DNA of 64,000 bases. Source: an uncultured Caryophanales bacterium. Its GTDB lineage: Bacteria; Bacillota_I; Bacilli_A; RFN20; CAG-288. The stretch is from positions 62,001 through 126,000 of the forward strand of contig CAJMBK010000002.1 in NCBI GenBank assembly GCA_905211645.1. The letters are read 5' to 3'. The notes under the pieces are model-generated. The model was not told the DNA's origin. It saw only the letters and a program-made list of their open reading frames with translations, and searched no databases. Positions 37,895 to 46,347 of the stretch are shown piece after piece. How positions within the stretch are numbered: position 1 is the first letter of the stretch; the number at the start of each line of letters is the position of its first letter. The position numbers and the translations under genes are program-made.

Positions 37895-38813
37895 TTTCAT
37901 ATTTAGCAGAAATTGTTTCTTTTAATTGCTTTAAATTTGATTTTAAGTCTTCTATTGAATCAAACTTTCTCTCATCTCTTACATTATCTAAGAAGTCTAA
38001 TCTAACTTCTTTATCGTAGATTTCATGATTGTAGTTGAAGATATTTGTTTCAATAGCTTTTTCTTTAAGTTCAGAGATTGTTGGGTGAGTTCCAATATTT
38101 GTCATTGAAAGATACTTTTTATCATCAATTTCAAATAAGGTTGAGTAAACTCCATTTTTTGGAACGATGTAAGGTGATAAAAGGGTTAAGTTTGCAGTAG
38201 GAAAACCTAATTTAAATCCATTTGCAAGCCCGTGGATGACTTTTCCTTTGATGGAGTAATATCTACCTAGCATCTTATTTGCTAAGTCTATATCTCCGTT
38301 AAGTAAAGCGTTACGGATATTTGTTGAAGAAATCTTTAAATCATCGATAACTAAGATATCTTTGACTACGGTTTCAAATTTATCAGGGTAATTTAGTAGA
38401 GTGGAAGATTTACCTAAGCCTTTGTAACCAAAGGAGAAATCATTACCGACAACTACTTTTTTAACGTTTAATTTAACGATGTATTTCTCAATGAATTTTT
38501 CATAATCTAGAGTGATTAATTCATTTGATATATCGATAATAAAGACATAATCAAAGCCTAATTTTTCAAGAAATTCAATCTTATCTTCTATAGTCATAAT
38601 TAAGCTATTTGCATGAATTGACTTGGAGAAAAGAAGTGAGAAAGGCTTTGAAAAGAATAAACAGGCTTTCTTATACTTATTTTGATTCAGTACTTCATTG
38701 ACAAGTTCCATGTGACCAAGATGGAAACCATCGAAGCTTCCATAGCAGCAACATGATTCTTGCAAAGGAATATTAACATCAATATTTACATTACTTATCC
38801 TTATAATATTCAT
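37884..38813 (-). CDS. ribF: Bifunctional riboflavin kinase/FAD synthetase
   Basis: RibF converts riboflavin to FMN and then FAD. The 309-residue protein has the N-terminal nucleotidyltransferase domain with YGSFDGFHLGHMELV (GxxHxGH motif, about 25-39) and VVVGNDFSFGYKGLG (about 135), followed by ISSTNIRNAL. The C-terminal flavokinase domain contains GKVIHGLANGFKLGFPTANL (the G-x-G-x-GFPTAN motif) and the VYSTLF strand. Length and domain order are normal. It overlaps truB by 23 nt on the same strand, a common truB-ribF pairing in Firmicutes. Confidence 0.95.
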   Translation of the reverse strand: MNIIRISNVNIDVNIPLQESCCCYGSFDGFHLGHMELVNEVLNQNKYKKACLFFSKPFSLLFSKSIHANSLIMTIEDKIEFLEKLGFDYVFIIDISNELITLDYEKFIEKYIVKLNVKKVVVGNDFSFGYKGLGKSSTLLNYPDKFETVVKDILVIDDLKISSTNIRNALLNGDIDLANKMLGRYYSIKGKVIHGLANGFKLGFPTANLTLLSPYIVPKNGVYSTLFEIDDKKYLSMTNIGTHPTISELKEKAIETNIFNYNHEIYDKEVRLDFLDNVRDERKFDSIEDLKSNLKQLKETISAKYEKLV

Positions 38814-39681
38814 AATTAAAACCTCTTTTTACGTAATAAAGTTGTTTCTCATGTTTGTACTCTAACAAGAATAATGGATCATCATGATAGAAGAACATGA
38901 TATTATCTCCACAATAAGGATATTTATTTGGATTGCCGTATTTGTACATCTTGAATTCTTCTTCGGTTAAATCAATCTTGGGAACTTCATGCAAAACATT
39001 TTTAAGTGAGATTAAATCTTCTCTTTGAAGTGTTTCAATCGTTTTAGTTTCATCGGTTAAGATGAATTCACCAATTGAAGTTCTCTTTAAGTAAGTTAAA
39101 TGACCAACTGTATTTAATTTCTTAGCGATATCTAATCCTAAAGAACGGATGTAGTTACCTTTGCTGACTTTGACAGAGAAGGTAATTTCATTGTTCAATT
39201 TATCGAATTTGATTAAATTAATTTCAAAGACAGAAACTCTTTTAGTTTTCAATTCAAAATCAATATTCATTCTGGCAAGCTCATAAGCTCTAAAACCTGC
39301 GATTGATTTTGAAGAATATTTAGGAGGAAGTTGATCGTATTCACCTAGGAAAGAGTTTAAAGCATTTCTAACATCATCCTCGGTTAAGAATTCGTTGACG
39401 TAAACTTCATTAATTACTTTTCCGGTGTGATCTAAAGTATCAGTTTCAACACCTAATTTTAAGGTTGCTTCATAGGATTTAGTTTCTGAATCAAGGTAAG
39501 GTAAAATTTTAGTTCCTTCGTTGACACCAAGAACCATGAGTCCTTCAGCAAAAGGATCTAAAGTACCTAAATGGCCTACTTTTTTAGTATCGAAAACTCT
39601 TCTGACTTTGTAATCTAAGTCATTTGAAGAAATCATTGTAGGTTTATATATTAAAACAATACCGTCTTTAATCATAAGCAA
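38791..39681 (-). CDS. truB: tRNA pseudouridine(55) synthase TruB
   Basis: TruB makes pseudouridine 55 in the T-loop of elongator tRNAs. The 296-residue protein has GIVLIYKPTMISSND (motif I, KPxGxTS-like), KVGHLGTLDPFAEGLMVL with the catalytic Asp in GTLDP, the PPKYSSKSIAGFRAYELAR segment and GNYIRSLGLDIAKKL (RSL/IxD motif). An alternative ATG two codons downstream (39675) is equally possible. It shares the transcript with ribF and is divergent from the TtcA-like gene at 39766. Confidence 0.93.
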   Translation of the reverse strand: MLMIKDGIVLIYKPTMISSNDLDYKVRRVFDTKKVGHLGTLDPFAEGLMVLGVNEGTKILPYLDSETKSYEATLKLGVETDTLDHTGKVINEVYVNEFLTEDDVRNALNSFLGEYDQLPPKYSSKSIAGFRAYELARMNIDFELKTKRVSVFEINLIKFDKLNNEITFSVKVSKGNYIRSLGLDIAKKLNTVGHLTYLKRTSIGEFILTDETKTIETLQREDLISLKNVLHEVPKIDLTEEEFKMYKYGNPNKYPYCGDNIMFFYHDDPLFLLEYKHEKQLYYVKRGFNYEYYKDK

Positions 39682-39727
39682 CTTACATATTTTACAAAAT
39701 CTATCTTCAATTTACTAAGTTTTCATG

Positions 39728-39756
39728 TTGATATGAAAATTTGATTTTTATATATT
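39728..39756 (+). promoter_or_regulatory. Promoter of the TtcA-like gene, very short leader
   Basis: TTGATA (39728-39733), 17-bp spacer, TATATT (39751-39756). The ATG at 39766 begins 9 nt after the -10 box and there is no Shine-Dalgarno sequence between, so the transcript is predicted to be leaderless or nearly so. Confidence 0.6.
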
Positions 39757-39765
39757 AATTTCGTT

Positions 39766-40992
39766 ATGAAAGCACAAGATTTACAAAGAAAATTATTAGC
39801 TGAAGTCAGAAGAGCTGATACAGATTTCAATTTGATAAATGATGGAGATAAAATTCTTGTTGGAGTTTCCGGAGGAAAGGATAGTATCCTTCTCTGTTTC
39901 CTTTTGAATTTGTATCAAAAGTTTGGCATGAAGAATTTTGAATTTAAACCTGTCATGCTTGATTTAGGTTTTGAGATGAATAAAGATTTTCCTAAATTAG
40001 AAAAATGGTTTGAAGATAATAATATGCCACTTTATGTTTCAGATGAAAGACAAGTTTATAAGATTCTTTCCATGCATAAGAAAAAGGATGGACTTTTACC
40101 TTGTTCAATCTGCTCCAGAATGAAAAAAGCAGCAATTAATGCTGTTGCTAATAAATTAGGTTTCAACAAAGTCTGCTTTGCTCATCATGGTGATGACGCC
40201 ATCGAAACCTTATTTATGAATATGGTTTACGGTGGTAAAGTAAATACTTTTGAAGCAAAGATGCACCTTGAAAAAGCCAATATCACTTTCATAAGACCAC
40301 TTATTTACACAAGAGAAGCAGAGATTAAAGAAGCAGTAGTTAGATTCAATTTACCTGTTTTAAAATCTCATTGTCCAAATGATCAAACTTCTAAGAGAGC
40401 AGATTTTAAAGCGTTAGTTAATAAGTTCTATACCGATTATCCTGCATCTTACGACAATTTCTTAAATATGCTTACTAACAGAGAACAACTTAAACTTCTT
40501 TTTAACGGTGAATATGGTTACTCAGATGGTCATAACAACTTCATCAAAAAGGTGGTAACTAAGAATGACTACATCGATTCAATGTATGTAAGAAGAAAAG
40601 TTTTCATTGAAGAACAAGGAATTTCTCTTGCTGATGAAATCGATGAATTAGATAAGATTTCTGAATATTACAACTTGTATCATGAAGGTAAAATTGTTGG
40701 GACAATTCGCTATTATAAGGAAGATGAAAACACTTATCACTTTGGAAGATTTGCTGTTTTGAAAGAGTACAGAGCCTCAGGATACGGAACTTTATTATTC
40801 AAATATTTAATCCATGTTTTATCTTCAAAGATTGTTCCTTTAAAGATTAGATTCTCTGCTCAGTATTACTTGAAAGATTACTACATCAAACTTGGATTTA
40901 AACCTGTCGAAGACTTCCATATGGAATGTGGAATTAAGCATGTCAATATGGAACAAGACTTCAAACATCCACTAATTTTAAAAGATATTTAG
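39766..40992 (+). CDS. TtcA-like tRNA thiolation ATPase fused to a GNAT acetyltransferase
   Basis: Residues 1-245 are a PP-loop ATPase of the TtcA family, which thiolates tRNA: LVGVSGGKDSILLC (PP-loop, about 31-44), LPCSICSRMKK (paired Cys, CxxC) and HHGDDAIETL, with a further Cys in KSHCPNDQ. Residues 255-408 form a second domain of the GNAT acetyltransferase type. Its VRRKVFIEEQG opening and FAVLKEYRASGYGTLL acetyl-CoA loop resemble ElaA/YjcF-like acyltransferases. The join is in-frame with no stop, and the following terminator supports a single gene. I infer coupled thiolation and acetylation or regulation, but no substrate for the GNAT part is evident. Confidence 0.82.
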   Translation: MKAQDLQRKLLAEVRRADTDFNLINDGDKILVGVSGGKDSILLCFLLNLYQKFGMKNFEFKPVMLDLGFEMNKDFPKLEKWFEDNNMPLYVSDERQVYKILSMHKKKDGLLPCSICSRMKKAAINAVANKLGFNKVCFAHHGDDAIETLFMNMVYGGKVNTFEAKMHLEKANITFIRPLIYTREAEIKEAVVRFNLPVLKSHCPNDQTSKRADFKALVNKFYTDYPASYDNFLNMLTNREQLKLLFNGEYGYSDGHNNFIKKVVTKNDYIDSMYVRRKVFIEEQGISLADEIDELDKISEYYNLYHEGKIVGTIRYYKEDENTYHFGRFAVLKEYRASGYGTLLFKYLIHVLSSKIVPLKIRFSAQYYLKDYYIKLGFKPVEDFHMECGIKHVNMEQDFKHPLILKDI

Positions 40993-40996
40993 ACAC

Positions 40997-41029
40997 GAAA
41001 AAAGGAAGGCGATTTGCCTTCCTAATTTT
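40997..41029. terminator. Bidirectional terminator
   Basis: GGAAGGC, GATTT loop, GCCTTCC, flanked by A-runs before and T-runs after. It ends both the TtcA-like gene and rpsO. Confidence 0.85.
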
Positions 41030-41299
41030 TTACTTACGTAAACCTAATTTAGCAATTAAAGCGTTGTATTCTTCAACACTTTCGCTCTTGAGGTAGTCAA
41101 GTAAACCACGTCTCTTACCAACTAAGATGTCGAGACCTCTCTTGGAAGAGTAGTCGTGCTTGTTAGCCTTCATGTGTTCAGTTAACTTCTTGATTTGAGC
41201 AGTTAAAAGAGCAATTTGAACCTTGACGTTACCGGAGTCTTTTTCGTTAGCACCGTATTCTTTAACGATGGAGCTAACTTCTTGTTTTGTTAATGCCAT
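41030..41299 (-). CDS. rpsO: 30S ribosomal protein S15
   Basis: S15 binds 16S rRNA helices at the platform of the small subunit. The 89-residue protein shows the conserved DSGNVKVQIALLTAQIKKLT, HMKANKHDYSSKRGL and VGKRRGLLDYLK stretches. I start it at ATG 41299, giving MALTKQEVSSIVKEYG as in other bacteria, with AAAGGA 9-10 nt upstream; the longer frame to 41356 lacks a ribosome site. The leader region may hold the usual S15 autoregulatory structure, but I could not define one. Confidence 0.96.
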   Translation of the reverse strand: MALTKQEVSSIVKEYGANEKDSGNVKVQIALLTAQIKKLTEHMKANKHDYSSKRGLDILVGKRRGLLDYLKSESVEEYNALIAKLGLRK

Positions 41300-41406
41300 A
41301 ATTAAATTTCCTTTCTTAGCTTTCCCCAAGTGCAAAACTTGGCAAGATTTACACATAGAAAAAGTCGCATGTTTATTTTATGAAGTTAAGATTTCTTTTT
41401 CAATAC

Positions 41407-41559
41407 TCAAAGCTTAATTTCATTGCAGCGGAAATTGAAAATATTTGAATAATAATTTGGGTTATCTAAAATTTTATTAACAAGACGAATATAAAAGTAT
41501 TTATCATTAGCAATATATTTCTTTAAAATTTTCTGGAATCTTTCATAATCAAGAATCAT
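41407..41559 (-). CDS. Possible small protein, 50 aa
   Basis: On the minus strand, ATG at 41559 (after AGGAAG, 8 nt away) opens 50 codons ending TGA at 41407. The product begins MILDYERFQKILKKYIANDK and is rich in Tyr, Asn and Lys, with a plausible protein-like composition. It lies just upstream of rpsO in the same direction. No family is recognised. It could also be the end of a decayed gene. Confidence 0.45.
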   Translation of the reverse strand: MILDYERFQKILKKYIANDKYFYIRLVNKILDNPNYYSNIFNFRCNEIKL

Positions 41560-41925
41560 ATTTCGCACTTCCTATATTATTAAATATTAACAATAAAATT
41601 AGCCGATAACAAATTTAATAAAGGTGATTCTAAAGCAATTTCAATGTTTGAATAAGTTGTAAAAATCATTATTAATTTTGAATTGATAACACTTCAAAAA
41701 CAAAAAAATCTAACTTTCAAAAAATATTTTTAAAAAAATTATTTTTTCACAGAAAATTTAGTATTGTATTAATAAGAAGGTTTGATGAATTCTCCAAAAT
41801 TAGATGTTTAATGAGTGGTGGCATTAGATATTTAATAGGAAAAGACGAAATATTTCGAGCAACATATTGTAAAAATCTTACATTTTCTTAAATGTTGTTA
41901 TTATATTTGATAAAATCTATGAAAT
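41560..41925. other. Gene-free A/T-rich stretch upstream of the purine permease
   Basis: No convincing gene, tRNA or riboswitch is seen in these 366 bases. I searched for the conserved core of a purine riboswitch, expected before a purine permease, and did not find it. Long A and T tracts are present around 41700-41750. TAAAAT at 41911-41916, 9 nt before the permease ATG, is the likely -10 box. Confidence 0.5.
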
Positions 41926-43362
41926 ATGAAAAACGTGTTATATGGAATCAGAAATGGAATCGATAGATACTTCGGTGTCACTGATAAAGGTTCCACTTTC
42001 TCAAAGGAAATTTTGGCTGGAATTCTCGTCTTTTTCTCAATGATGTATATTCTTCCAGTTAATTCATCAATCTTATCGAATATAACAATGGCTGATGGAA
42101 ATCAAATTCCTTCTGGAGCAATATTTGCTACAACTGCAATTTGTACATTTATTTGTACATTCATAATGGGTCTATTTGCAAGGCTACCATTGATGCTTTC
42201 TTGCTCAATGGGTATGAATGCATATCTTGCCTTTACAGTTAGCGGACAATTAGGATTCACAATGGAAGAGTGCTTTGCAATCGTCATTGTTTCAGGTATT
42301 TTGTTCTTTATTTTGTCTATTTCTGGATTAAGAATGAAGATTGTAAATGCCTTACCAAAAGGTCTTAAACTAGCAATCAGCGCTGGTTTAGGCTTCTTTA
42401 TCGCTTTTGTTGGCTTAAAAATGGGTGGAATTATTGTTGAAGATCCAACAACTTTAGTTAAGTTAAATTCGTTTGACCCTTCAAATGGTAACGGTTATGT
42501 TTTACTTTGCTTATTCGGTATTGTATTAGGTATTGCTTTAAATGTCTGTAAAGTAAAAATTATCAAGCAATTCTCAATTATTATTGCCTTAGCTGTCACT
42601 GCTTTACTTGGTGGTTTTCTTGGTTTAGCTGGCGTTGAAAACATGCCAATGTTTATTCCAAGTGGCGAAAACGCAAATAATATTGCAGATATTAGTTTGG
42701 TATTTGGCTCTGGATTTAAAGGATTTACAACAATTTTTACAAATCCTAGCACATATGGTGTTATTATTTCCTTACTTATTGTTAATGTCTTCGACACAAC
42801 TGCAACTTTAGTTGGCTTAGGTCCAAAAATCGGAATTATCAATGAAGAACATAAGATGGTTAACTATAAGAAAGCTTTCTTCACTGATGGTATTGCTCCA
42901 ATTGTTGGTGGTATCGTTGGTACTTCTCCAATTGCAACATTTGCAGAGAGTTCTGTTGGTGTTGAATTTGGCTCTAAAACAGGCATCTCCGCCATTACAA
43001 CAAGTTTACTCTTTGCTTTGATGCTTGCAATCTCTCCTGTTTTCAACGTTTTCTTACCAATTGACATTGGTAATGGTAACACTGTAACTCCTGTCACTGC
43101 TTTACCTTTAGTTTTAGTCGGTGCTATGATGTTCATGCATCTCAAGGACTTGAACTGGCAAGATTGGATCGAAGTATGTGCTTCCTTTATTACAGTTATT
43201 ATGATGATTCTTACATACTCATTAACTGACGGAATTGCATTTGGTGTTATTTCTTACACTGTTATGATGATCTGCTCAGGTCAATTCAGAAAGATTTCTG
43301 TTTTGATGTATGTACTTTGTGCGATATTTATTGTAAATTTCGTGATATTAGCGATTTTATAA
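41926..43362 (+). CDS. NCS2-family purine permease (AzgA/PbuG type)
   Basis: A 478-residue multi-pass transporter importing hypoxanthine, guanine or adenine with protons. The opening YGIRNGIDRYFGVTDKGSTF and EILAGILVFFSMMYILPVN are the AzgA/PbuG hallmark. SCSMGMNAYLAFTV and the binding-helix sequence GTSPIATFAESSVGVEFGSK also match the family. About 12-14 hydrophobic segments span the rest. The ATG has no Shine-Dalgarno sequence and lies 9 nt after a TAAAAT box. With the hypoxanthine phosphoribosyltransferase at 63046, it fits a purine-salvage lifestyle. Confidence 0.92.
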   Translation: MKNVLYGIRNGIDRYFGVTDKGSTFSKEILAGILVFFSMMYILPVNSSILSNITMADGNQIPSGAIFATTAICTFICTFIMGLFARLPLMLSCSMGMNAYLAFTVSGQLGFTMEECFAIVIVSGILFFILSISGLRMKIVNALPKGLKLAISAGLGFFIAFVGLKMGGIIVEDPTTLVKLNSFDPSNGNGYVLLCLFGIVLGIALNVCKVKIIKQFSIIIALAVTALLGGFLGLAGVENMPMFIPSGENANNIADISLVFGSGFKGFTTIFTNPSTYGVIISLLIVNVFDTTATLVGLGPKIGIINEEHKMVNYKKAFFTDGIAPIVGGIVGTSPIATFAESSVGVEFGSKTGISAITTSLLFALMLAISPVFNVFLPIDIGNGNTVTPVTALPLVLVGAMMFMHLKDLNWQDWIEVCASFITVIMMILTYSLTDGIAFGVISYTVMMICSGQFRKISVLMYVLCAIFIVNFVILAIL

Positions 43363-43444
43363 AAGTAATATATTTTCAATACAATTATTTGTTTTATTCG
43401 TATAATCTAAGTGAATAGGTTTTTAATTAGGACTGAAATTTTAA

Positions 43445-44623
43445 ATGGATAAGTTATTTTTTGATAAAAGCAATCACCTTTATCAATACATCGAAGAATA
43501 TATTAATTCATTACTAGATGATAGTAACAAAGAAGATGTCATCTACATTTTTTCTAAATCCATCGATGACTTATCCAAAACTATAAAATTTTCTAATGAT
43601 ATGCGAAGCTTCTTAATCATGAGCCGTGTTTTAAAAATGGCTCGTGGTGAGTACGAATTCGCAATCAAATACTTAACACCAGAAGAAAAAAAGCAATTTG
43701 TTTCTGATAAGAACAACCTAACTAAACTCTCTGCTCTAGTTACACTAAAGTTCGTTATACTTAGAAAATCTTTTGAAGAAAAAGATATTTATGATGTTGT
43801 AATCTCATCATTCTATCCTGTTAGTACATCTTTAAATTCATTGACGAGTGTTATTAGAGATTTTAATTCTAAATATTCTAAGAACATCCCTCAAGAAAGT
43901 CTAATTGAAGATATGTTTCAAAGAATTTTCACAAAAGTTATTGGTACAACTAAGATGTTGAACTATTCACTTGCAAGTGAATGTTATGTTTCTTGGAGAA
44001 CTCTTCATGAAGCTGAATGTGTTGTTAAACTTCTTTGCGAAAATGACCCGTCAATTAAGAATACTTACATTAAACACATTGCTTATAACAATGCTTTGAG
44101 AGGTGGAATTGAAGATAAAGAAGAACTCGATAGAATCTTTGATCAGATGAAAAAAGAAATGAGAGAACATGGCTTAAAGAGTAAAGACATGAAAAAATAT
44201 ATTGAATATGGTTGGCTTTACTCAACAGTTCAATTCAATGAAAAAGATCCAATGTTCAAACTTAATTTCAGAGATGGTGTTGAAAAAGCTGCAGGTTTAA
44301 GTAAATACAATCAATGGTATGAAGCAGCCAGTGAAGTTACACACTCTTCACCAATCTTCTTCTATTCAAATGATAAATTCTTCTTGGATTTATCAATTCT
44401 TTCAATTTATGAAGTTGCTTTAAGAGTTACTGATATTTATATTACTTATTTCAAGGATAGATTGAACGAAAATAGAAAAGAAGCAATCTTAATTAGAACA
44501 TTGAAGAAAGATTGTGACGAAGTTTTAAAGATTATTAAACGTAGATTTAATTCTCAATATCAAATTGACGATGATTCCATCGATGATAATGAGATCGCAT
44601 TTAGAAAAAGCTTAGATATTTAG
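43445..44623 (+). CDS. Helical protein, possibly DUF5677 family
   Basis: A 392-residue, mainly helical soluble protein. The RTLHEAECVVKLLCENDPSI stretch and the WYEAASEVTHSSPIFFYS region resemble DUF5677-type proteins, which have a conserved Arg/Glu helix and a later His-containing helix; some occur in defence contexts. I did not identify a catalytic motif with confidence. It is encoded 8 bp before the RNA methyltransferase gene, so the two are likely co-transcribed. TATAAT at about 43401 may be its -10 box. Confidence 0.65.
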   Translation: MDKLFFDKSNHLYQYIEEYINSLLDDSNKEDVIYIFSKSIDDLSKTIKFSNDMRSFLIMSRVLKMARGEYEFAIKYLTPEEKKQFVSDKNNLTKLSALVTLKFVILRKSFEEKDIYDVVISSFYPVSTSLNSLTSVIRDFNSKYSKNIPQESLIEDMFQRIFTKVIGTTKMLNYSLASECYVSWRTLHEAECVVKLLCENDPSIKNTYIKHIAYNNALRGGIEDKEELDRIFDQMKKEMREHGLKSKDMKKYIEYGWLYSTVQFNEKDPMFKLNFRDGVEKAAGLSKYNQWYEAASEVTHSSPIFFYSNDKFFLDLSILSIYEVALRVTDIYITYFKDRLNENRKEAILIRTLKKDCDEVLKIIKRRFNSQYQIDDDSIDDNEIAFRKSLDI

Positions 44624-44631
44624 GAGTTATT

Positions 44632-45978
44632 TTGACTAAGAAAGAATTTAAAGTAACATGTGTTGCTCTTGCTGATGAAGGAAGAGGCATTGTTAGAATT
44701 GAAGACAAGACTTTATTTGTTAAAGATTTATTAGTTGGCGAAGAAGCTATTGTTGAAACCATCTATAAGCATGGTAAGCTTTTTGATTGCCGATTAGTTA
44801 AAAGATTAACTGAGTCTAAAGATAGAGTAAAACCTCTTTGTCCTTATTACGAACAATGTGGAGGATGCCAAATTATGCATTTATCATATGAAAAGCAACT
44901 TGAATTCAAGAAAAACAAAGTTCAAAATTTACTTCATAAATTTGCAGGAATTGATTTTCCAGTTTCAGACACAATTGGTGTTCAAAATCCATATAATTTT
45001 AGAAATAAAGTTCAAAAAGTTTGTGGTTATGATAAGAAAACTAAGAAAGCAATCACCGGATTTTATAAAGGTCAAACCCATGATTTAGTTAATATTTCAA
45101 ATTGCTTAATTGAAAATAAGAATAGCAATATTGTTTCAAAAGAAGTTATTCGATTAATTAACGATTTTAAATATGAACCATATGATGAGGATAAACATAA
45201 AGGTTTAATCCGTCATGTTTTAATCAAATATAGTGACTATTACAAAGAATGTTTAGTTTGCTTAGTTATTAACGGAAATAATTTAGTTGGTGGAAATAAC
45301 TTTGTTAAAGCTTTAACTGCTAGATGTAAAGAAGTTAAATCCGTCGTTTTAAATTTCAACACAAGGAGAACTAATGTTATTCTTGGTGAGAAAGAAAAAG
45401 TTATCTACGGAACAGGTAAGATCAAAGATAGAATTTTTGATAAAGACTTCTTTATCTCAAGTCAATCGTTTTTCCAAACAAATTCTTATATGATTGAGAC
45501 TTTGTATAAGACTGCAATCGACTCATTAAATTTAACAAAAGAAGACGAAGTTTTAGATGCTTATTCTGGCACAGGAACTATCGGTATTTCAATGTCTGGT
45601 TATGCTAAACATGTAACACTTTGTGAATTGAATACAGACGCATACAAAGATTCAATCTTAAATGCAAAAATTAATAAGTGTGACAACATCACATTTGTTA
45701 ATAAAGATTGTACAGAGTTCTTAATTAATGATGATTCTGAATATGATGTGATCGTCATGGATCCACCTAGAAAAGGATCTACAAAAGAATTTGTTACTGC
45801 TTTGTGTAATAAGAAACCAAAGAAAGTTGCGTATATTTCTTGTAATCCAGCTACTTTAGCAAGAGATTTAACTTATTTTAGTGATGATTACAAGATTGAA
45901 AAAGTTGTTCCAGTTGATATGTTCCCACATTCAGAACATGTAGAAACTGTTGTTGTTTTAAGTAGAACAAATCTTTAA
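44632..45978 (+). CDS. rlmCD: 23S rRNA (uracil-5-)-methyltransferase, RlmCD/RlmD type
   Basis: The enzyme transfers methyl from SAM to C5 of uridines in 23S rRNA. The 448-residue protein starts at TTG 44632 after TAGGAG. It has a TRAM-like N-terminal domain, an iron-sulfur cluster set in LCPYYEQCGGCQIMHLSYEKQ, the SAM motif LDAYSGTGTIGIS, MDPPRKG and the catalytic Cys in YISCNPATLARDL (about C404). The family also contains TrmA-like enzymes for tRNA U54, but the Fe-S cluster and TRAM domain favour the rRNA branch. A terminator marks the boundary with the accessory island. Confidence 0.92.
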   Translation: MTKKEFKVTCVALADEGRGIVRIEDKTLFVKDLLVGEEAIVETIYKHGKLFDCRLVKRLTESKDRVKPLCPYYEQCGGCQIMHLSYEKQLEFKKNKVQNLLHKFAGIDFPVSDTIGVQNPYNFRNKVQKVCGYDKKTKKAITGFYKGQTHDLVNISNCLIENKNSNIVSKEVIRLINDFKYEPYDEDKHKGLIRHVLIKYSDYYKECLVCLVINGNNLVGGNNFVKALTARCKEVKSVVLNFNTRRTNVILGEKEKVIYGTGKIKDRIFDKDFFISSQSFFQTNSYMIETLYKTAIDSLNLTKEDEVLDAYSGTGTIGISMSGYAKHVTLCELNTDAYKDSILNAKINKCDNITFVNKDCTEFLINDDSEYDVIVMDPPRKGSTKEFVTALCNKKPKKVAYISCNPATLARDLTYFSDDYKIEKVVPVDMFPHSEHVETVVVLSRTNL

Positions 45979-45986
45979 TAAAGCTT

Positions 45987-46018
45987 GACTGAAACTATAG
46001 CGTTTCAGTCTTTTATTT
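45987..46018 (+). terminator. Terminator after the rRNA methyltransferase gene
   Basis: GACTGAAAC (45987-45995) pairs with GTTTCAGTC (46002-46010), followed by TTTTATTTT. Confidence 0.85.
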
Positions 46019-46125
46019 TGCAATAAATTCTTCTAATTAGGCAATATATGCAAAATATTATAATTATGTTGTAAAAATATAATCATAATGCTAACATATT
46101 TATAACTTTAGGAGATCTGATTTTT

Positions 46126-46347
46126 ATGGCAACTAAAAAGGAAAATTTTAAAAGATTAGCTGAAAACAGAACTAACAAAATTATAGATATGATTTCACTC
46201 TTAGGTAATCTATCAAATACTTCTTTTTATGAATATACCGATGAGCAAGTTGATAATATTTTCAATGCTATTCAAGAAGAACTTGATAGACAACATGATA
46301 AGTTCAATAAGCGTAGAAAAGAAAAAAGAAAGAAGTTTGAGTTATGA
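46126..46347 (+). CDS. Small charged protein heading the GHKL module
   Basis: A 73-residue protein with a Lys/Arg-rich C-terminus. Its sequence (MISLLGNLSNTSFYEYTDEQ in the middle, with a LxGNxSNxxxYEYT pattern) resembles a small family I associate with mobile and defence loci; this is from memory, not a search. AGGAG precedes the ATG. Its TGA overlaps the ATG of the next gene (ATGA), so it is translationally coupled to the 846-aa protein. Possible roles include a small regulator or a subunit of the complex. Function unknown. Confidence 0.65.
   Translation: MATKKENFKRLAENRTNKIIDMISLLGNLSNTSFYEYTDEQVDNIFNAIQEELDRQHDKFNKRRKEKRKKFEL

Noticed and set aside
41560..41925. Purine riboswitch before the NCS2 permease
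   Set aside because: The conserved three-way-junction core sequences of purine riboswitches are absent.
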